DNA of 36,642 nucleotides from Oscillospiraceae bacterium (GTDB lineage Bacteria; Bacillota; Clostridia; Oscillospirales; Oscillospiraceae): assembly GCA_017395935.1 (NCBI GenBank), contig JAFQNL010000032.1, positions 1 to 36,642 of the forward strand. Reading direction: 5' to 3'. The number at the start of each line of letters is the position of its first letter. The first letter of the stretch is position 1. The notes under the pieces were generated by a model. That model searched no databases. It was not told the origin of the DNA and was given only the letters and a program-made list of their open reading frames with translations. Positions 23,250 through 31,424 of the stretch are shown piece by piece. A program made the position numbers and the translations under genes.

Positions 23250-23255
23250 GAGAGA

Positions 23256-23714
23256 TCACTCCTTATACTTGAAGTCGATATTGGGATACTGCTCCAGTAC
23301 ATCCAGATACCGGCGGCACTCCTCATGTGCCAGCGCGAGATCCAGATTGGCATAGTTGCCGCATTCGATCCGGCTGGCACCGAAGACGGGTCCCTCATAG
23401 GCCAGAATCTGCCGGAGGACATCCTTGACCACGGAAAGGACGGTCTCGTTGACGGCGTTGCGGACGAGCAGATAGAAGCCGGTCTGGCAGCCCATGGGGC
23501 CAAAATAGACCACGTCGTCCTTGAGGACGGAGTTGCGGATACAGGTGGCAAACATATGCTCCACCGAATGCATGGTGGCGTTGTCCATGTAGTCGCCCAT
23601 ATTGGGGACTCGGGTCCGCAGATCATAGGTGGTCACGTCTCCGTCTACCCGGGAGACATAGATGCCCGGCTGGAGCAGGTCGTGATTGATGGTAAAGCTG
23701 GTAATACGTTCCAT
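23256..23714 (-). CDS. luxS: S-ribosylhomocysteine lyase (AI-2 synthase)
   Basis: A 152-residue LuxS, cleaving S-ribosylhomocysteine to homocysteine and DPD, the precursor of autoinducer-2. Metal ligands His49 and His53 (in MHSVEH) and Cys118 (IECGNY) are present, with catalytic Glu52 and Cys76 in GPMGCQTGFY. Length is normal. It sits between the phosphoribosyltransferase and mtnN, 6-12 nt from each, so all act as one pathway: the activated methyl cycle. Confidence 0.96.
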   Translation of the reverse strand: MERITSFTINHDLLQPGIYVSRVDGDVTTYDLRTRVPNMGDYMDNATMHSVEHMFATCIRNSVLKDDVVYFGPMGCQTGFYLLVRNAVNETVLSVVKDVLRQILAYEGPVFGASRIECGNYANLDLALAHEECRRYLDVLEQYPNIDFKYKE

Positions 23715-23726
23715 AAACGGTTCACC

Positions 23727-24278
23727 TCAAATGGGCTGGCCCTGCTTGTTGAACAGGGGCAGGGGCTCCAGATAGATCAGATCCTCCCGGTCAATGGCGT
23801 CGCCCTCGGCCAGAATGGCCATCCGGCCGCAGATAGTGGCGCCGGTCTGCTCTACCAGCGCTTCCAGCGCCCGCAGAGATTCACCGGTGGAGATTACGTC
23901 GTCTACGATAAGTACCCGCTTGCCCTTCATGAGAGCGGCGTCGGCGGTGTCCAGATAGAGCTTCTGCTCGCCGGCGGTGGTGATGGACTGAACGGTGACC
24001 TCCATCACACCCTGCATATACAGCTTGGGCTTCTTCCGGGCCAGGAAGTACTTGCTGTCACCATGCTGACGGGCCATCTCATGGATCAGAGGGATGCCTT
24101 TTGCCTCGGCAGTGATCAGATAGTCGTACTCAGGAGCCTTCTCCAGCAGAGCCTTGGCACAGGCCACGGTAAGGGGAGCGTCGCCAAAAATGACGAAGGC
24201 GCCAATGTAGAGCTCGTCGTTAAGCTTGCAAAGGGGAAGGGCCCGGTCGAGACCGGCAATGTTCATTTTGTATTCCAT
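23727..24278 (-). CDS. adenine-type phosphoribosyltransferase
   Basis: A 183-residue type I phosphoribosyltransferase. The PRPP-binding loop VLIVDDVISTGES (122-134) is intact; TAEAKGIPL (56-64) and YFLARKKPK form the rest of the base and pyrophosphate regions. Such proteins resemble adenine or xanthine phosphoribosyltransferases. Being first in an operon with mtnN, whose product is adenine, adenine-to-AMP salvage is the likely reaction (inference). The start at 24278 is chosen since GGAGG lies 11 nt upstream; an in-frame ATG at 24287 is only 2 nt from that ribosome site. Confidence 0.85.
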   Translation of the reverse strand: MEYKMNIAGLDRALPLCKLNDELYIGAFVIFGDAPLTVACAKALLEKAPEYDYLITAEAKGIPLIHEMARQHGDSKYFLARKKPKLYMQGVMEVTVQSITTAGEQKLYLDTADAALMKGKRVLIVDDVISTGESLRALEALVEQTGATICGRMAILAEGDAIDREDLIYLEPLPLFNKQGQPI

Positions 24279-24333
24279 AGTAATCATGACCTCCAGAGAG
24301 CTGTGAGTTTCAATAAAGCTCATAGATAGCTCC

Positions 24334-24362
24334 ATTATAGTGCTTCCTTGGAGAAAATGCAA
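24334..24362 (-). promoter_or_regulatory. promoter of the luxS operon
   Basis: The minus strand reads TTGCAT (24357-24362), 17 nt, TATAAT (24334-24339). The leader is about 50 nt; no SAH or SAM riboswitch was recognised. Confidence 0.8.
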
Positions 24363-24398
24363 TTATGAAGGCGGTGAGCGCTGCTTTTTCTCCCGGCT

Positions 24399-24427
24399 TT
24401 GCATTTGGGGGAAAAGTGTGGTATGCT
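24399..24427 (+). promoter_or_regulatory. promoter of the YbaK-like gene
   Basis: TTGCAT (24399-24404), 17 nt, TATGCT (24422-24427), divergent from the luxS-operon promoter. Confidence 0.6.
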
Positions 24428-24474
24428 CAGACGGAGGACGATCCGGCTGCCGGCCGGAAGAGGGGGAGAGAAGG

Positions 24475-24957
24475 ATGAAGCAGCGAACAGACAAGACCAA
24501 CGCCATGCGCATTCTGGATCAGCAGGGCATTGCCTATCAGGTCCGGACCTACCCCCACGGCGACGAGGCGGTGGACGGGGTGACGGTGGCAAAGCTGCTG
24601 GGTCAGGACCCGGATCAGGTCTATAAGACGCTAGTGGCACAGGGAGTCAGCCGGCAATACTACGTCTTTGATATTCCTGTGGCGGAGGAGTTGGACCTGA
24701 AAAAGGCGGCCCGGGCGGTGGGAGAGAAGTCTATTGCCATGGTCCATGTGAAGGAGCTGTTTTCCCTCACCGGCTATGTCCGGGGCGGCTGCAGTCCCAT
24801 TGGAATGAAAAAAGCCTTCTTCACCACCATTCAGGAGGAAGCGCAGCTCTACGATACCATTGCCGTCTCTGCCGGAAAGATTGGAAGTCAGCTGCTGCTG
24901 AACCCGTCAGATCTGGCAGAGCTGACAGAGGGACAGTTTGCCGACGTGATCAAATGA
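24475..24957 (+). CDS. ybaK: YbaK-type Cys-tRNA(Pro) deacylase
   Basis: A 160-residue protein of the YbaK/ProX editing family, which hydrolyses cysteine mistakenly attached to tRNA-Pro. Typical motifs: KTNAMRILDQQGI at the start, QVYKTLVAQG, VAEELDLKKAARAVG, the GYVRGGCSPIGMKK block and GQLLLNPSDL-like SQLLLNPSDL near the end. Length is as in the family. GGGGGAGAGAAGG precedes the ATG; the open frame extends further upstream, without a ribosome site and across the promoter, so the short start is preferred. It is a single-gene unit. Confidence 0.93.
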   Translation: MKQRTDKTNAMRILDQQGIAYQVRTYPHGDEAVDGVTVAKLLGQDPDQVYKTLVAQGVSRQYYVFDIPVAEELDLKKAARAVGEKSIAMVHVKELFSLTGYVRGGCSPIGMKKAFFTTIQEEAQLYDTIAVSAGKIGSQLLLNPSDLAELTEGQFADVIK

Positions 24958-24986
24958 AAAAGCCGGAGAATGCTCCGGCTTTTTTA
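24956..24986 (+). terminator. ybaK terminator
   Basis: AGCCGGAG (24961-24968) pairs with CTCCGGCT (24973-24980), extended by A/T pairs, then a T run. Confidence 0.88.
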
Positions 24987-25100
24987 GCGCTTTTTAATGG
25001 AAGATTCAGAAGAAATCAGTGGACTTTGAGAAAACAATGGGGGATAATGGAACCATAAAAGCCGGAGGAAACCGCCTCCGGAGAAAGGGAGGAATTCCAA

Positions 25101-26051
25101 ATGGCAGATAAACTGGGCCGCAGGCTGGGTGTGCTGGCAGGAGTGATCCTGGCTGTGATCACGGCTGTTATGCTCGTCTCCTCTTCCGTCTACCATACCA
25201 CGGAGGATCAGTACGCGGTGATTACGACGCTGGGCAAGCCCAGCGTGGTGGAGCACTCCGGCCTGCATTTTAAGATCCCCTTTGTTCAGGAAAAGACCAT
25301 TATCTCCAAAAATATCCATGGCATCGAGATCGGCTACAACAGCAATACCGGAGAGACCATCGAGTCCGAGTCGGTGATGATCACAGTAGACTACAACTTT
25401 GTAGACGTGGATTTCTACGTGGAGTGGAAGGTCACCGACCCCATCAAGTATCTCTACGCTTCCGATGACCCGGAGAATATCCTCAAAATGCTCTCCCAGA
25501 GCTACATCCGCGACACCATCGGCCTGTACAATGTAGACTCGGTCATTACCACCGGCAAAAACGAGATTCAGGCCGCCATTCGGGAGAAGATCTCTGCCCG
25601 GCTGGAAGAGGAAGATCTGGGTATCGCTCTGGTCAACGTGACCATTCAGGATGCTGAGCCCCCCACCTCTCAGGTCCGGGACGCCTTCAAGGCGGTAGAG
25701 ACGGCCAAGCAGGGGGCCGAGACGGCCACCAATAATGCCGATCGTTACTATAACGAGGTCATCCCTTCGGCCAAGGCCGAGGCAGACGAGGCCATCCGGC
25801 AGGCGGAGGCCTATAAGGAGGCTCGGATCAACGAGGCCACCGCACAAGCAGAGCGCTTTGACGCCCTCTACGAGGAATATGCCAAGTTCCCGGAGATCAC
25901 CCGTCAGCGGCTCTTCTACGAGACGATGGAAGATATTCTGCCCGATCTGAAGGTGATTATCACCTCTAACGGTCAGCAGATTAACACCTATATGCCTGTA
26001 GGGACGGATACGCCCTCGGTGGCAGCCCCCGTATTGAAGGGAGGAGAGTAA
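25101..26051 (+). CDS. hflK: HflK-like SPFH/band-7 membrane protein
   Basis: A 316-residue protein with an N-terminal membrane anchor (about residues 9-30) and an SPFH/prohibitin domain (about 31-200), then an Ala/Glu-rich coiled coil (about 205-260). The segment DAEPPTSQVRDAFKAVETAKQ and the YYNEVIPSAKAEADEAI block mark it as HflK rather than HflC. In other bacteria HflK and HflC form a large membrane cage around the protease FtsH. GGGAGGAATT precedes the ATG. hflC begins 1 nt after its stop, so they form one operon. A GGAGG/CCTCC hairpin (25062-25068 with 25075-25081) lies just upstream. The promoter is not obvious. Confidence 0.9.
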   Translation: MADKLGRRLGVLAGVILAVITAVMLVSSSVYHTTEDQYAVITTLGKPSVVEHSGLHFKIPFVQEKTIISKNIHGIEIGYNSNTGETIESESVMITVDYNFVDVDFYVEWKVTDPIKYLYASDDPENILKMLSQSYIRDTIGLYNVDSVITTGKNEIQAAIREKISARLEEEDLGIALVNVTIQDAEPPTSQVRDAFKAVETAKQGAETATNNADRYYNEVIPSAKAEADEAIRQAEAYKEARINEATAQAERFDALYEEYAKFPEITRQRLFYETMEDILPDLKVIITSNGQQINTYMPVGTDTPSVAAPVLKGGE

Positions 26052-26052
26052 G

Positions 26053-27009
26053 ATGATCTTCCGGAAAAAGAAGTTCTATGGCGAGTCTACCGTGGTAGAA
26101 GGAGAGCCCGGCCGGGAAAAGCCGGTGAAGGCCCGGCTGCGGATTGGCCGGCTCATTCTGATCCCGCTGGCGCTGGTTCTGGTGCTGAGCCTTCTCAGCA
26201 ACAGTCTGGTGGTCACCCGGCAGGATGAGTACACCGTTATTAAGCAGTTTGGCGCCGTTGTCCGGGTGGAAGAGAAGGCCGGCCCCAGCTTTAAGATCCC
26301 CTTCATTCAGTCCACCCAGACCATTCCCAAGACGCTGATGCTCTATGACCTGGCCGTGTCCGACGTTATTACCTCGGATAAGAAGAGCATGATCGCCGAC
26401 TGCTTTGTTACCTGGCACGTCACCGATCCCAATCTCTTTATCCGTACCCTGTCGGCTAATATCGCCAATGCCGAGTTTCGAATTGACACCGTGGTCTATA
26501 ACTCTCTTAAGACCACCATCTCCAGTATGACGCAGGAGGAGATCATCTCCGGCCGAGACGGACGGCTGGCAGAGGCGATACTGGCAAACTGCGACGACAC
26601 CTTCAGCCAGTACGGCATTGATATTACCGCTATCGAGACCAAGACGCTGGATATGCCCGCGGAGAATAAGGCTGCTGTCTACGAACGCATGATTTCCGAG
26701 CGGGAGAAGATCGCTGCCGAATACCGGGCCAACGGCGAATACGAGGCCCAGAAGACCCGAAACAACGCCGACAAAGAGGTGGATATCCTTCTCTCTGAGG
26801 CCGAGGCACAGGCCACCGTTATCCGGGCTGAGGGCGACGCCGCCTACATGAACATTCTGGCCGAGGCTTACAATACTCCGGAGAAGGCCGAGTTCTATAC
26901 CTTTATGATCTCTCTGGACGCTGCCCGAGAGAGCCTGTCGGGAGACAGCAAGACGCTGATTCTGGACGAGAACTCTCCTTTGACCCAGATCTTCTACAGC
27001 GGAAACTGA
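26053..27009 (+). CDS. hflC: HflC-like SPFH/band-7 membrane protein
   Basis: A 318-residue partner of HflK. An N-terminal charged stretch precedes the membrane anchor (about residues 34-53), the SPFH domain begins with TRQDEYTVIKQFGAVVR, and the coiled coil carries ERMISEREKIAAEYRANGE and EAQATVIRAEGDAAY, classic for HflC. The C-terminus ends in a short LILDENSPL. The ribosome site is in the end of hflK (AGGGAGGAGAG). FtsH itself is not in the window. Confidence 0.92.
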   Translation: MIFRKKKFYGESTVVEGEPGREKPVKARLRIGRLILIPLALVLVLSLLSNSLVVTRQDEYTVIKQFGAVVRVEEKAGPSFKIPFIQSTQTIPKTLMLYDLAVSDVITSDKKSMIADCFVTWHVTDPNLFIRTLSANIANAEFRIDTVVYNSLKTTISSMTQEEIISGRDGRLAEAILANCDDTFSQYGIDITAIETKTLDMPAENKAAVYERMISEREKIAAEYRANGEYEAQKTRNNADKEVDILLSEAEAQATVIRAEGDAAYMNILAEAYNTPEKAEFYTFMISLDAARESLSGDSKTLILDENSPLTQIFYSGN

Positions 27010-27028
27010 GTGGAAGAAAAACAGACAG

Positions 27029-27062
27029 CCCCGCTCCGGCGTTGCCGGAGCGGGGTGTTTTC
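27029..27062. terminator. bidirectional terminator after hflC
   Basis: A 12-bp perfect GC stem (27029-27040 with 27044-27055, loop GTT), then TGTTTTC on plus; the minus side has CTGTCTGTTTTTC and may end the convergent dehydratase gene. Confidence 0.85.
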
Positions 27063-27079
27063 ATGTCTTGCGGGCGGGA

Positions 27080-28099
27080 TCAGATCAGACCCTCTGCCTT
27101 GAGCCATTCCACTTCGTCGTGGATAGTCTGCTGATAGGAGCGGGTGGTATAACCCAGCTCCTGCTGGGCCTTGGAGTAGTCAAAGGCATTGTTTCGGGCC
27201 AGATTATAGACTGAGAAGGTGGTCATCATGGGCATCTCTCCGGTCTTTTTCGCCTTCTTTTCCATAATCCGGGCGATCTTATCCGCCCAGGTCAGGGGGA
27301 GATAGAAGGAAATCTTCTGGCAGCGGCACTCCTCGTGGAGCATCTGGCACAGCTCACGGAGGGTGACCTCCTCGTTGGCCAGAATATAGCACTCGCCGGT
27401 CCGGCCCTTGTCCACGGCGGCAATGCAGCCGGCAGCCAGATCGCGGACGTCGCAGAGGTTGAAGGAACCCTCCATGCCGATGGGCATCTCGCCTTTGATG
27501 ATCTTAATCAGGGTGCTGGTGGTCTCGCCCACAGCGTGGTCGTTGGGGCCCAGAATGCCGCTGGGATGGACGACGCAGGCGTTCAGGCCCATGACCCGGA
27601 CTGTATCCAGTACCATCTGAGTGGCTTTGGCTTTGGACTGGCTGTAGGCGCCCACCACCTTGGCAGGGTCATTGGGCTCCAGTTTGGCTACTTCGCGAAT
27701 CTTCTGGCCCTTGGGCAGCTCAGGGATGGCGCCGGTGGAGCTGACATAGACCAGCTTTTCGCACTCCTTGTGAGCCAGACACATGGAGAGAATATTCCGG
27801 GTGCCGCCAACATTGACGGCCATCAGCTTTTCGCTGTAGGCGGGGTTGACGGTGACCATGCTGGCGCAGTGGATAACGACGCTGGTCATGCCGTCAGGCA
27901 CGGTGAAGAACTGCTCCAGAGAGACCAGATCGCACAGGTCGCCCAGGCAGACCTCCACATCTTTGGGGATATGCTTTGCCGACTTGTCGTTGGGAAGAAC
28001 CAGGGCCCGGACTTTTTTGCCCTGTTCCAGCAACTGGAGGCAGATATTGCTGCCCAGAAATCCTGCCGCGCCGGTTACCAGATAGATACGATTGCTCAT
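27080..28099 (-). CDS. NAD-dependent epimerase/dehydratase (extended SDR)
   Basis: A 339-residue extended short-chain dehydrogenase. The cofactor motif TGAAGFLG (8-15) and catalytic YSQSK (in VVGAYSQSKAKATQ) are present, with VSSTGA and HPSGILGPND as found in dihydroflavonol-reductase/3-beta-HSD-like and sugar-epimerase families. Substrate cannot be told. GAACAGGAGTGG precedes the ATG at 28099; the frame is open 58 codons further but crosses an A/T-rich non-coding region without a ribosome site. It is flanked by terminators, so it is likely monocistronic. Confidence 0.87.
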   Translation of the reverse strand: MSNRIYLVTGAAGFLGSNICLQLLEQGKKVRALVLPNDKSAKHIPKDVEVCLGDLCDLVSLEQFFTVPDGMTSVVIHCASMVTVNPAYSEKLMAVNVGGTRNILSMCLAHKECEKLVYVSSTGAIPELPKGQKIREVAKLEPNDPAKVVGAYSQSKAKATQMVLDTVRVMGLNACVVHPSGILGPNDHAVGETTSTLIKIIKGEMPIGMEGSFNLCDVRDLAAGCIAAVDKGRTGECYILANEEVTLRELCQMLHEECRCQKISFYLPLTWADKIARIMEKKAKKTGEMPMMTTFSVYNLARNNAFDYSKAQQELGYTTRSYQQTIHDEVEWLKAEGLI

Positions 28100-28205
28100 A
28101 ATACTGCCACTCCTGTTCAGAACGATTTCTCGGATGGGACTTATCTTATGGCTCCAGTGTATCTCGGGTCTGTTTGCGGCGAGTTTGAATTCTGTTTCCC
28201 TTTTA

Positions 28206-28252
28206 TTAAAAATAATAAAGTCGCGGCAGGCGAAAGGCGTCTGCCGCGACTT
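28206..28252 (-). terminator. htrA terminator
   Basis: On the minus strand a 12-bp perfect stem (28241-28252 with 28218-28229) is followed by TATTATTTTT. Confidence 0.88.
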
Positions 28253-28269
28253 GCTTGAGGAAACGGGGA

Positions 28270-29853
28270 TCACCAGCCTCTTCCGAAGAAGGAGTAGGGA
28301 TCAAAGAAACCGCCGAAGGGGTCGTAGCCGTACTGCTGTTGCTGCTGCTGTTGCTGCTGCTCTTCCTCGGTGGGACCGGCAGCACTCTCGGGCACTTCCT
28401 CGTCCAGAGTGATGACCATGGTGAGGTAGGTGTTCTCCCGGAAAACGGTGACAGTCATCTCGTCTCCGGCCCGAAGGGCATTCTTGGCGTCAATGAGCTC
28501 TTCGTAGGTGGTAATGTCCGTGCCGTTGACCTGAGTGATAATATCGCCCACCTGCAGGCCGGCCTTTTCCGAGCAGGAACCGGACTCCACGCCCTGAACG
28601 TAGGCGCCAACTACCATGTTGGAGTACTGCTGAGCGGTGATGCTGCTGACGGTGGAGACCGAAATGCCCAGATAGGGTTTGCCGGTGATATAGCCGTGCT
28701 GGATCAGATCGTCCAGAATGGCCATGGCGTCATTGATGGGGATGGCAAAGCCGATGCCCTCGATGGCGGCCTCGGAGGAGTAGCCGGAGTTGGAATACTT
28801 GGCGTTGACTACGCCGATGACCTCGCCGTACTCGTTGAAGAGAGGGCCGCCGGAGTTGCCGGAGTTAACGGTGCAGTCGGTCTGCAAGACGTTCATGACC
28901 GTGCCGTCGGACATGGTCAGAGCCCGATCCAGACCGGAGACCCGGCCGGAGGTGAGGGTGTTGGGGAAGGTGCCCAGGGCGTTGCCGATGGTGGTGACAG
29001 TAGAGCCTACCGGCAGCAGATCGGAGTTGCCGATGAGCATGGGCTGGAAGGGGGTCTCGCCCTCAATTTTCAGGATGGCGAGGTCAGCGTCGGCGTCGCC
29101 GCCCACATAAGTGGCCTTATAGCTGGTGGTATCAGCAAAGGTGCAGGAGAGGGCCTGATAGCCTTCCACCACATGGTAGCAGGTCATCACATAGCCGTCC
29201 TCGGTAATGACAAAGCCGGTGCCGGCGCCAATGCCCCGGGCGGTCTGGACCTCGATACTGACTACCGAGCCGGAATAGGCCTCATAGATCTGGCTCTGAT
29301 CCATCCGCTCGCCGGCCTGTACAGAGGCGCTGCCAATCTCGTAGTCCGCCCGATCGCTGATCTGAACGTCCGAGCTGGGGGCCTCGGCGGGAATCTCGGT
29401 GGGGAGGGTATCCTCGGTGCTGACAGGCTCTTTTTCGCCGCTCAGCAGATTGTAGACCAGAAAACCGGTGCCGCCGCCGAAGAGGCAGAAGGCGAGAATG
29501 AGGGCGAGGGCGGTAATGGCAATCCGACCCTTGCCCGAAGGACGCTTCTCCCGACGGGGCGGCTGGGAGGGAGGAGGATTGGAACTGCCGGGGGGCGGTG
29601 TCACGGGAGGCGTAGTTTCCGCGCTTTGGAAGCCGTAGTTGTAGTGGTACTCGCCGTTGACCCGGGAAGAGCCGGAGGGGGACTGGGGATCGAGGTCTCT
29701 GCCCATGCGCAGAGGAGAGCCGTCGTCCCGGGGAATGGAGGAGCCGGAGAAGTGGTATTCTCCGGAGGGCTTGGGCTTATCCTCCGGGGGGCGGTTGTCG
29801 CTTTCCGGAGTGAAGCCGCTGCCATAGTTCTTGTCGTACATATTGTAACCCAT
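28270..29853 (-). CDS. htrA: HtrA/DegP-like membrane serine protease with poly-Gln tail
   Basis: A 527-residue protease of the HtrA (S1C) family. A long Pro/Ser/Gly-rich cytoplasmic stretch (residues 1-105) precedes one membrane segment (about 111-134). The trypsin-like domain has His227 (TCYHVVEG), Asp257 (GGDADADLAIL) and Ser334 (VNSGNSGGPL); a PDZ domain follows (about 395-490). The C-terminus is odd: EEE, nine Gln (499-507), then an aromatic/Gly tail (YGYDPFGGFF...). Such proteases degrade or refold damaged exported proteins. AAAAGGAG precedes the ATG. No CssRS-type regulator is nearby, and its promoter is not clear. Confidence 0.93.
   Translation of the reverse strand: MGYNMYDKNYGSGFTPESDNRPPEDKPKPSGEYHFSGSSIPRDDGSPLRMGRDLDPQSPSGSSRVNGEYHYNYGFQSAETTPPVTPPPGSSNPPPSQPPRREKRPSGKGRIAITALALILAFCLFGGGTGFLVYNLLSGEKEPVSTEDTLPTEIPAEAPSSDVQISDRADYEIGSASVQAGERMDQSQIYEAYSGSVVSIEVQTARGIGAGTGFVITEDGYVMTCYHVVEGYQALSCTFADTTSYKATYVGGDADADLAILKIEGETPFQPMLIGNSDLLPVGSTVTTIGNALGTFPNTLTSGRVSGLDRALTMSDGTVMNVLQTDCTVNSGNSGGPLFNEYGEVIGVVNAKYSNSGYSSEAAIEGIGFAIPINDAMAILDDLIQHGYITGKPYLGISVSTVSSITAQQYSNMVVGAYVQGVESGSCSEKAGLQVGDIITQVNGTDITTYEELIDAKNALRAGDEMTVTVFRENTYLTMVITLDEEVPESAAGPTEEEQQQQQQQQQYGYDPFGGFFDPYSFFGRGW
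28333..28359 (-). repeat. CAG/CAA trinucleotide repeat (poly-Gln)
   Basis: Nine glutamine codons in a row on the minus strand, in the pattern CAG2-CAA-CAG3-CAA-CAG2. The CAA interruptions limit slippage, but length changes would keep the frame. Confidence 0.95.
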
Positions 29854-30069
29854 AGGGATCGCTCCTTTTCAGCCGGTAAAGGCGTTTTTGTTTCTGGGAT
29901 AACGATAGCGGGGAAATATGTCCCTGATATGAACGAAATGACGACAAAATATAAATTTAATCTGAAAGACTTTTAAGGTTGGCTGTTTTTGCGAGAAAAA
30001 GTTATAAAAAGCGGGAAAGAGAAAAGGGCTGTCAAGGTTATGATGAGCCGAAGAAGACCGATTATTCCG

Positions 30070-30103
30070 GAAAAGAAAGGCAGCCGCCAAACTGGCGGCT
30101 GCC
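30070..30103 (-). terminator. prfB terminator
   Basis: On the minus strand an 11-bp perfect stem (30093-30103 with 30079-30089, loop GTT) is followed by TTTCTTTT. Confidence 0.88.
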
Positions 30104-30124
30104 CAATTGATTCAGACAGGCAGA

Positions 30125-31252
30125 TTACTTGGTTGCCCACTGGCCGGTAGCGGCGCAGGTCAGGTAGGCATTGATAAAGCCGTCCAGATCGCCGTCCATG
30201 ACGGCGTTGACGTTGCTGGTTTCGTGAGCGGTGCGGGTGTCCTTGACCAGCGTGTAGGGCATAAAGACATAGGAACGGATCTGGCTGCCCCATTCGATCT
30301 TCATCTGAACGCCCTTCAGGTCGGAGATCTTCTCAGCCTGCTGCTGCATTTTCATCTCTACCAGCTTGGCCCGGAGCATACGCATACAGTTTTCTCTGTT
30401 CTGGGCCTGATCGCGCTCGGTCTGGCAGGAGACCACTACACCGGTGGGCTTGTGGATCAAACGGACGGCAGAGGAGGTCTTGTTGACGTGCTGGCCGCCG
30501 GCGCCGGAGGCGCGGTAGACCTGCATTTCAATATCGTCGGGACGGATATCCACCTCGGTGTCGTCGGGCAGCTCGGGCATGACCTCGATAGCGGCAAAGG
30601 AGGTCTGGCGGCGGGCGTTGGCATCAAAGGGGGAGACACGGACCAGACGGTGGACGCCGTGCTCGGAGCGAAGATGGCCATAGGCGTTGGGGCCTTCAAT
30701 GGAGAGGCAGGCAGACTTGATGCCGGCTTCTTCGCCGTCCTGATAGTCCATGGTCTTGACCGAGAAGCCGTGGCGCTCACCCCAACGCATATACATACGG
30801 AAGAGCATCTGGGTCCAGTCCTGAGCCTCGGTACCGCCGGCGCCGGCGTGGAAGGAGATAATGGCGTTATTGGCGTCGTATTCGCCGGTGAACAGGGTCT
30901 CCATCCGGGCGGCCTCAAGGCTGGCCTCCAGAGCGGAATAGCCCTCCTCCAGCTCTTCCAGCATGGAGTCGTCGTCCTCTTCGATACCCATCTCGCAGAG
31001 GACCATCAGATCCTCCAGCTGGCTGTGGCGCTTATTCTGGGCCTCCAGCTTGTCCTGAAGCTGCTTGATCCGCAGAGTAACCCGCTGGGCTTTCTTCATG
31101 TCGTTCCAGAAGCCGTCAGCTGTGGCCTGGGCCTCCAGCATATCCAGCTCCCGTCTGGCTGCGTCCAGATTCAGGCTGGCGCCCAGCTTCTCCAGCACAG
31201 GCTCGAGATTATTCAGTTTCACCTTGTATTCATCAAACTTGATGGATGCCAT
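30125..31252 (-). CDS. prfB: peptide chain release factor 2
   Basis: A 375-residue RF2 that ends translation at UGA and UAA. It has the SPF stop-codon recognition tripeptide (in [15 protein letters not shown]) and the GGQ motif in [16 protein letters not shown]. Most bacterial prfB genes have an in-frame UGA after about codon 25 requiring +1 frameshifting; here the N-terminal region ([16 protein letters not shown]) is read straight through. Start: [10 protein letters not shown] at 31252, where similarity to other RF2 begins, though its ribosome site is weak. An upstream in-frame ATG at 31285 sits right at the predicted transcription start and would give a leaderless message with 11 more residues. 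Confidence 0.93.
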   Translation of the reverse strand: MASIKFDEYKVKLNNLEPVLEKLGASLNLDAARRELDMLEAQATADGFWNDMKKAQRVTLRIKQLQDKLEAQNKRHSQLEDLMVLCEMGIEEDDDSMLEELEEGYSALEASLEAARMETLFTGEYDANNAIISFHAGAGGTEAQDWTQMLFRMYMRWGERHGFSVKTMDYQDGEEAGIKSACLSIEGPNAYGHLRSEHGVHRLVRVSPFDANARRQTSFAAIEVMPELPDDTEVDIRPDDIEMQVYRASGAGGQHVNKTSSAVRLIHKPTGVVVSCQTERDQAQNRENCMRMLRAKLVEMKMQQQAEKISDLKGVQMKIEWGSQIRSYVFMPYTLVKDTRTAHETSNVNAVMDGDLDGFINAYLTCAATGQWATK

Positions 31253-31290
31253 GGAAAGATCAACTCGCTTTTCACAATAATTCATTTTGT

Positions 31291-31319
31291 ATTATAGCCT
31301 ATGAGAAGGCTGGTGTAAA
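31291..31319 (-). promoter_or_regulatory. prfB promoter
   Basis: The minus strand reads TTTACA (31314-31319), 17 nt, TATAAT (31291-31296). Transcription should start at about 31284-31285. Confidence 0.75.
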
Positions 31320-31353
31320 GCGCAAAAATGACTTTCATTTCCTGTCAAAAAGT

Positions 31354-31382
31354 TTGCTTTCAGCCGGTGCCTGTGCTATACT
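31354..31382 (+). promoter_or_regulatory. promoter of the DUF975 gene
   Basis: TTGCTT (31354-31359), 17 nt, TATACT (31377-31382) with extended TGC. Confidence 0.75.
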
Positions 31383-31412
31383 TTCCCTGTATCGCCCGGC
31401 GATACAGGGAAA
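31382..31412 (+). promoter_or_regulatory. 31-bp perfect palindrome at transcription start (operator or 5' hairpin)
   Basis: TTTCCCTGTATCGCC (31382-31396), one C, then its exact complement (31398-31412). It begins at the last base of the -10 and ends at the ribosome site AAAGGAG (31410-31416). As DNA it is placed ideally for a dimeric repressor; as RNA it would form a very stable hairpin at the 5' end touching the ribosome site. Confidence 0.75.
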
Positions 31413-31424
31413 GGAGAAATTGCT

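Noticed and set aside
22530-24329. A 599-codon open frame on the plus strand opposite mtnN, luxS and the phosphoribosyltransferase
   Set aside because: Shadow of three clearly recognisable genes; its composition is that of antisense coding sequence.
24279-24333. SAM or SAH riboswitch before the luxS operon
   Set aside because: The leader of about 50 nt is too short and has no terminator or aptamer core.
28255-29976. A 573-codon open frame on the plus strand opposite htrA
   Set aside because: Shadow of the protease gene; it starts inside the htrA terminator and has no family features.
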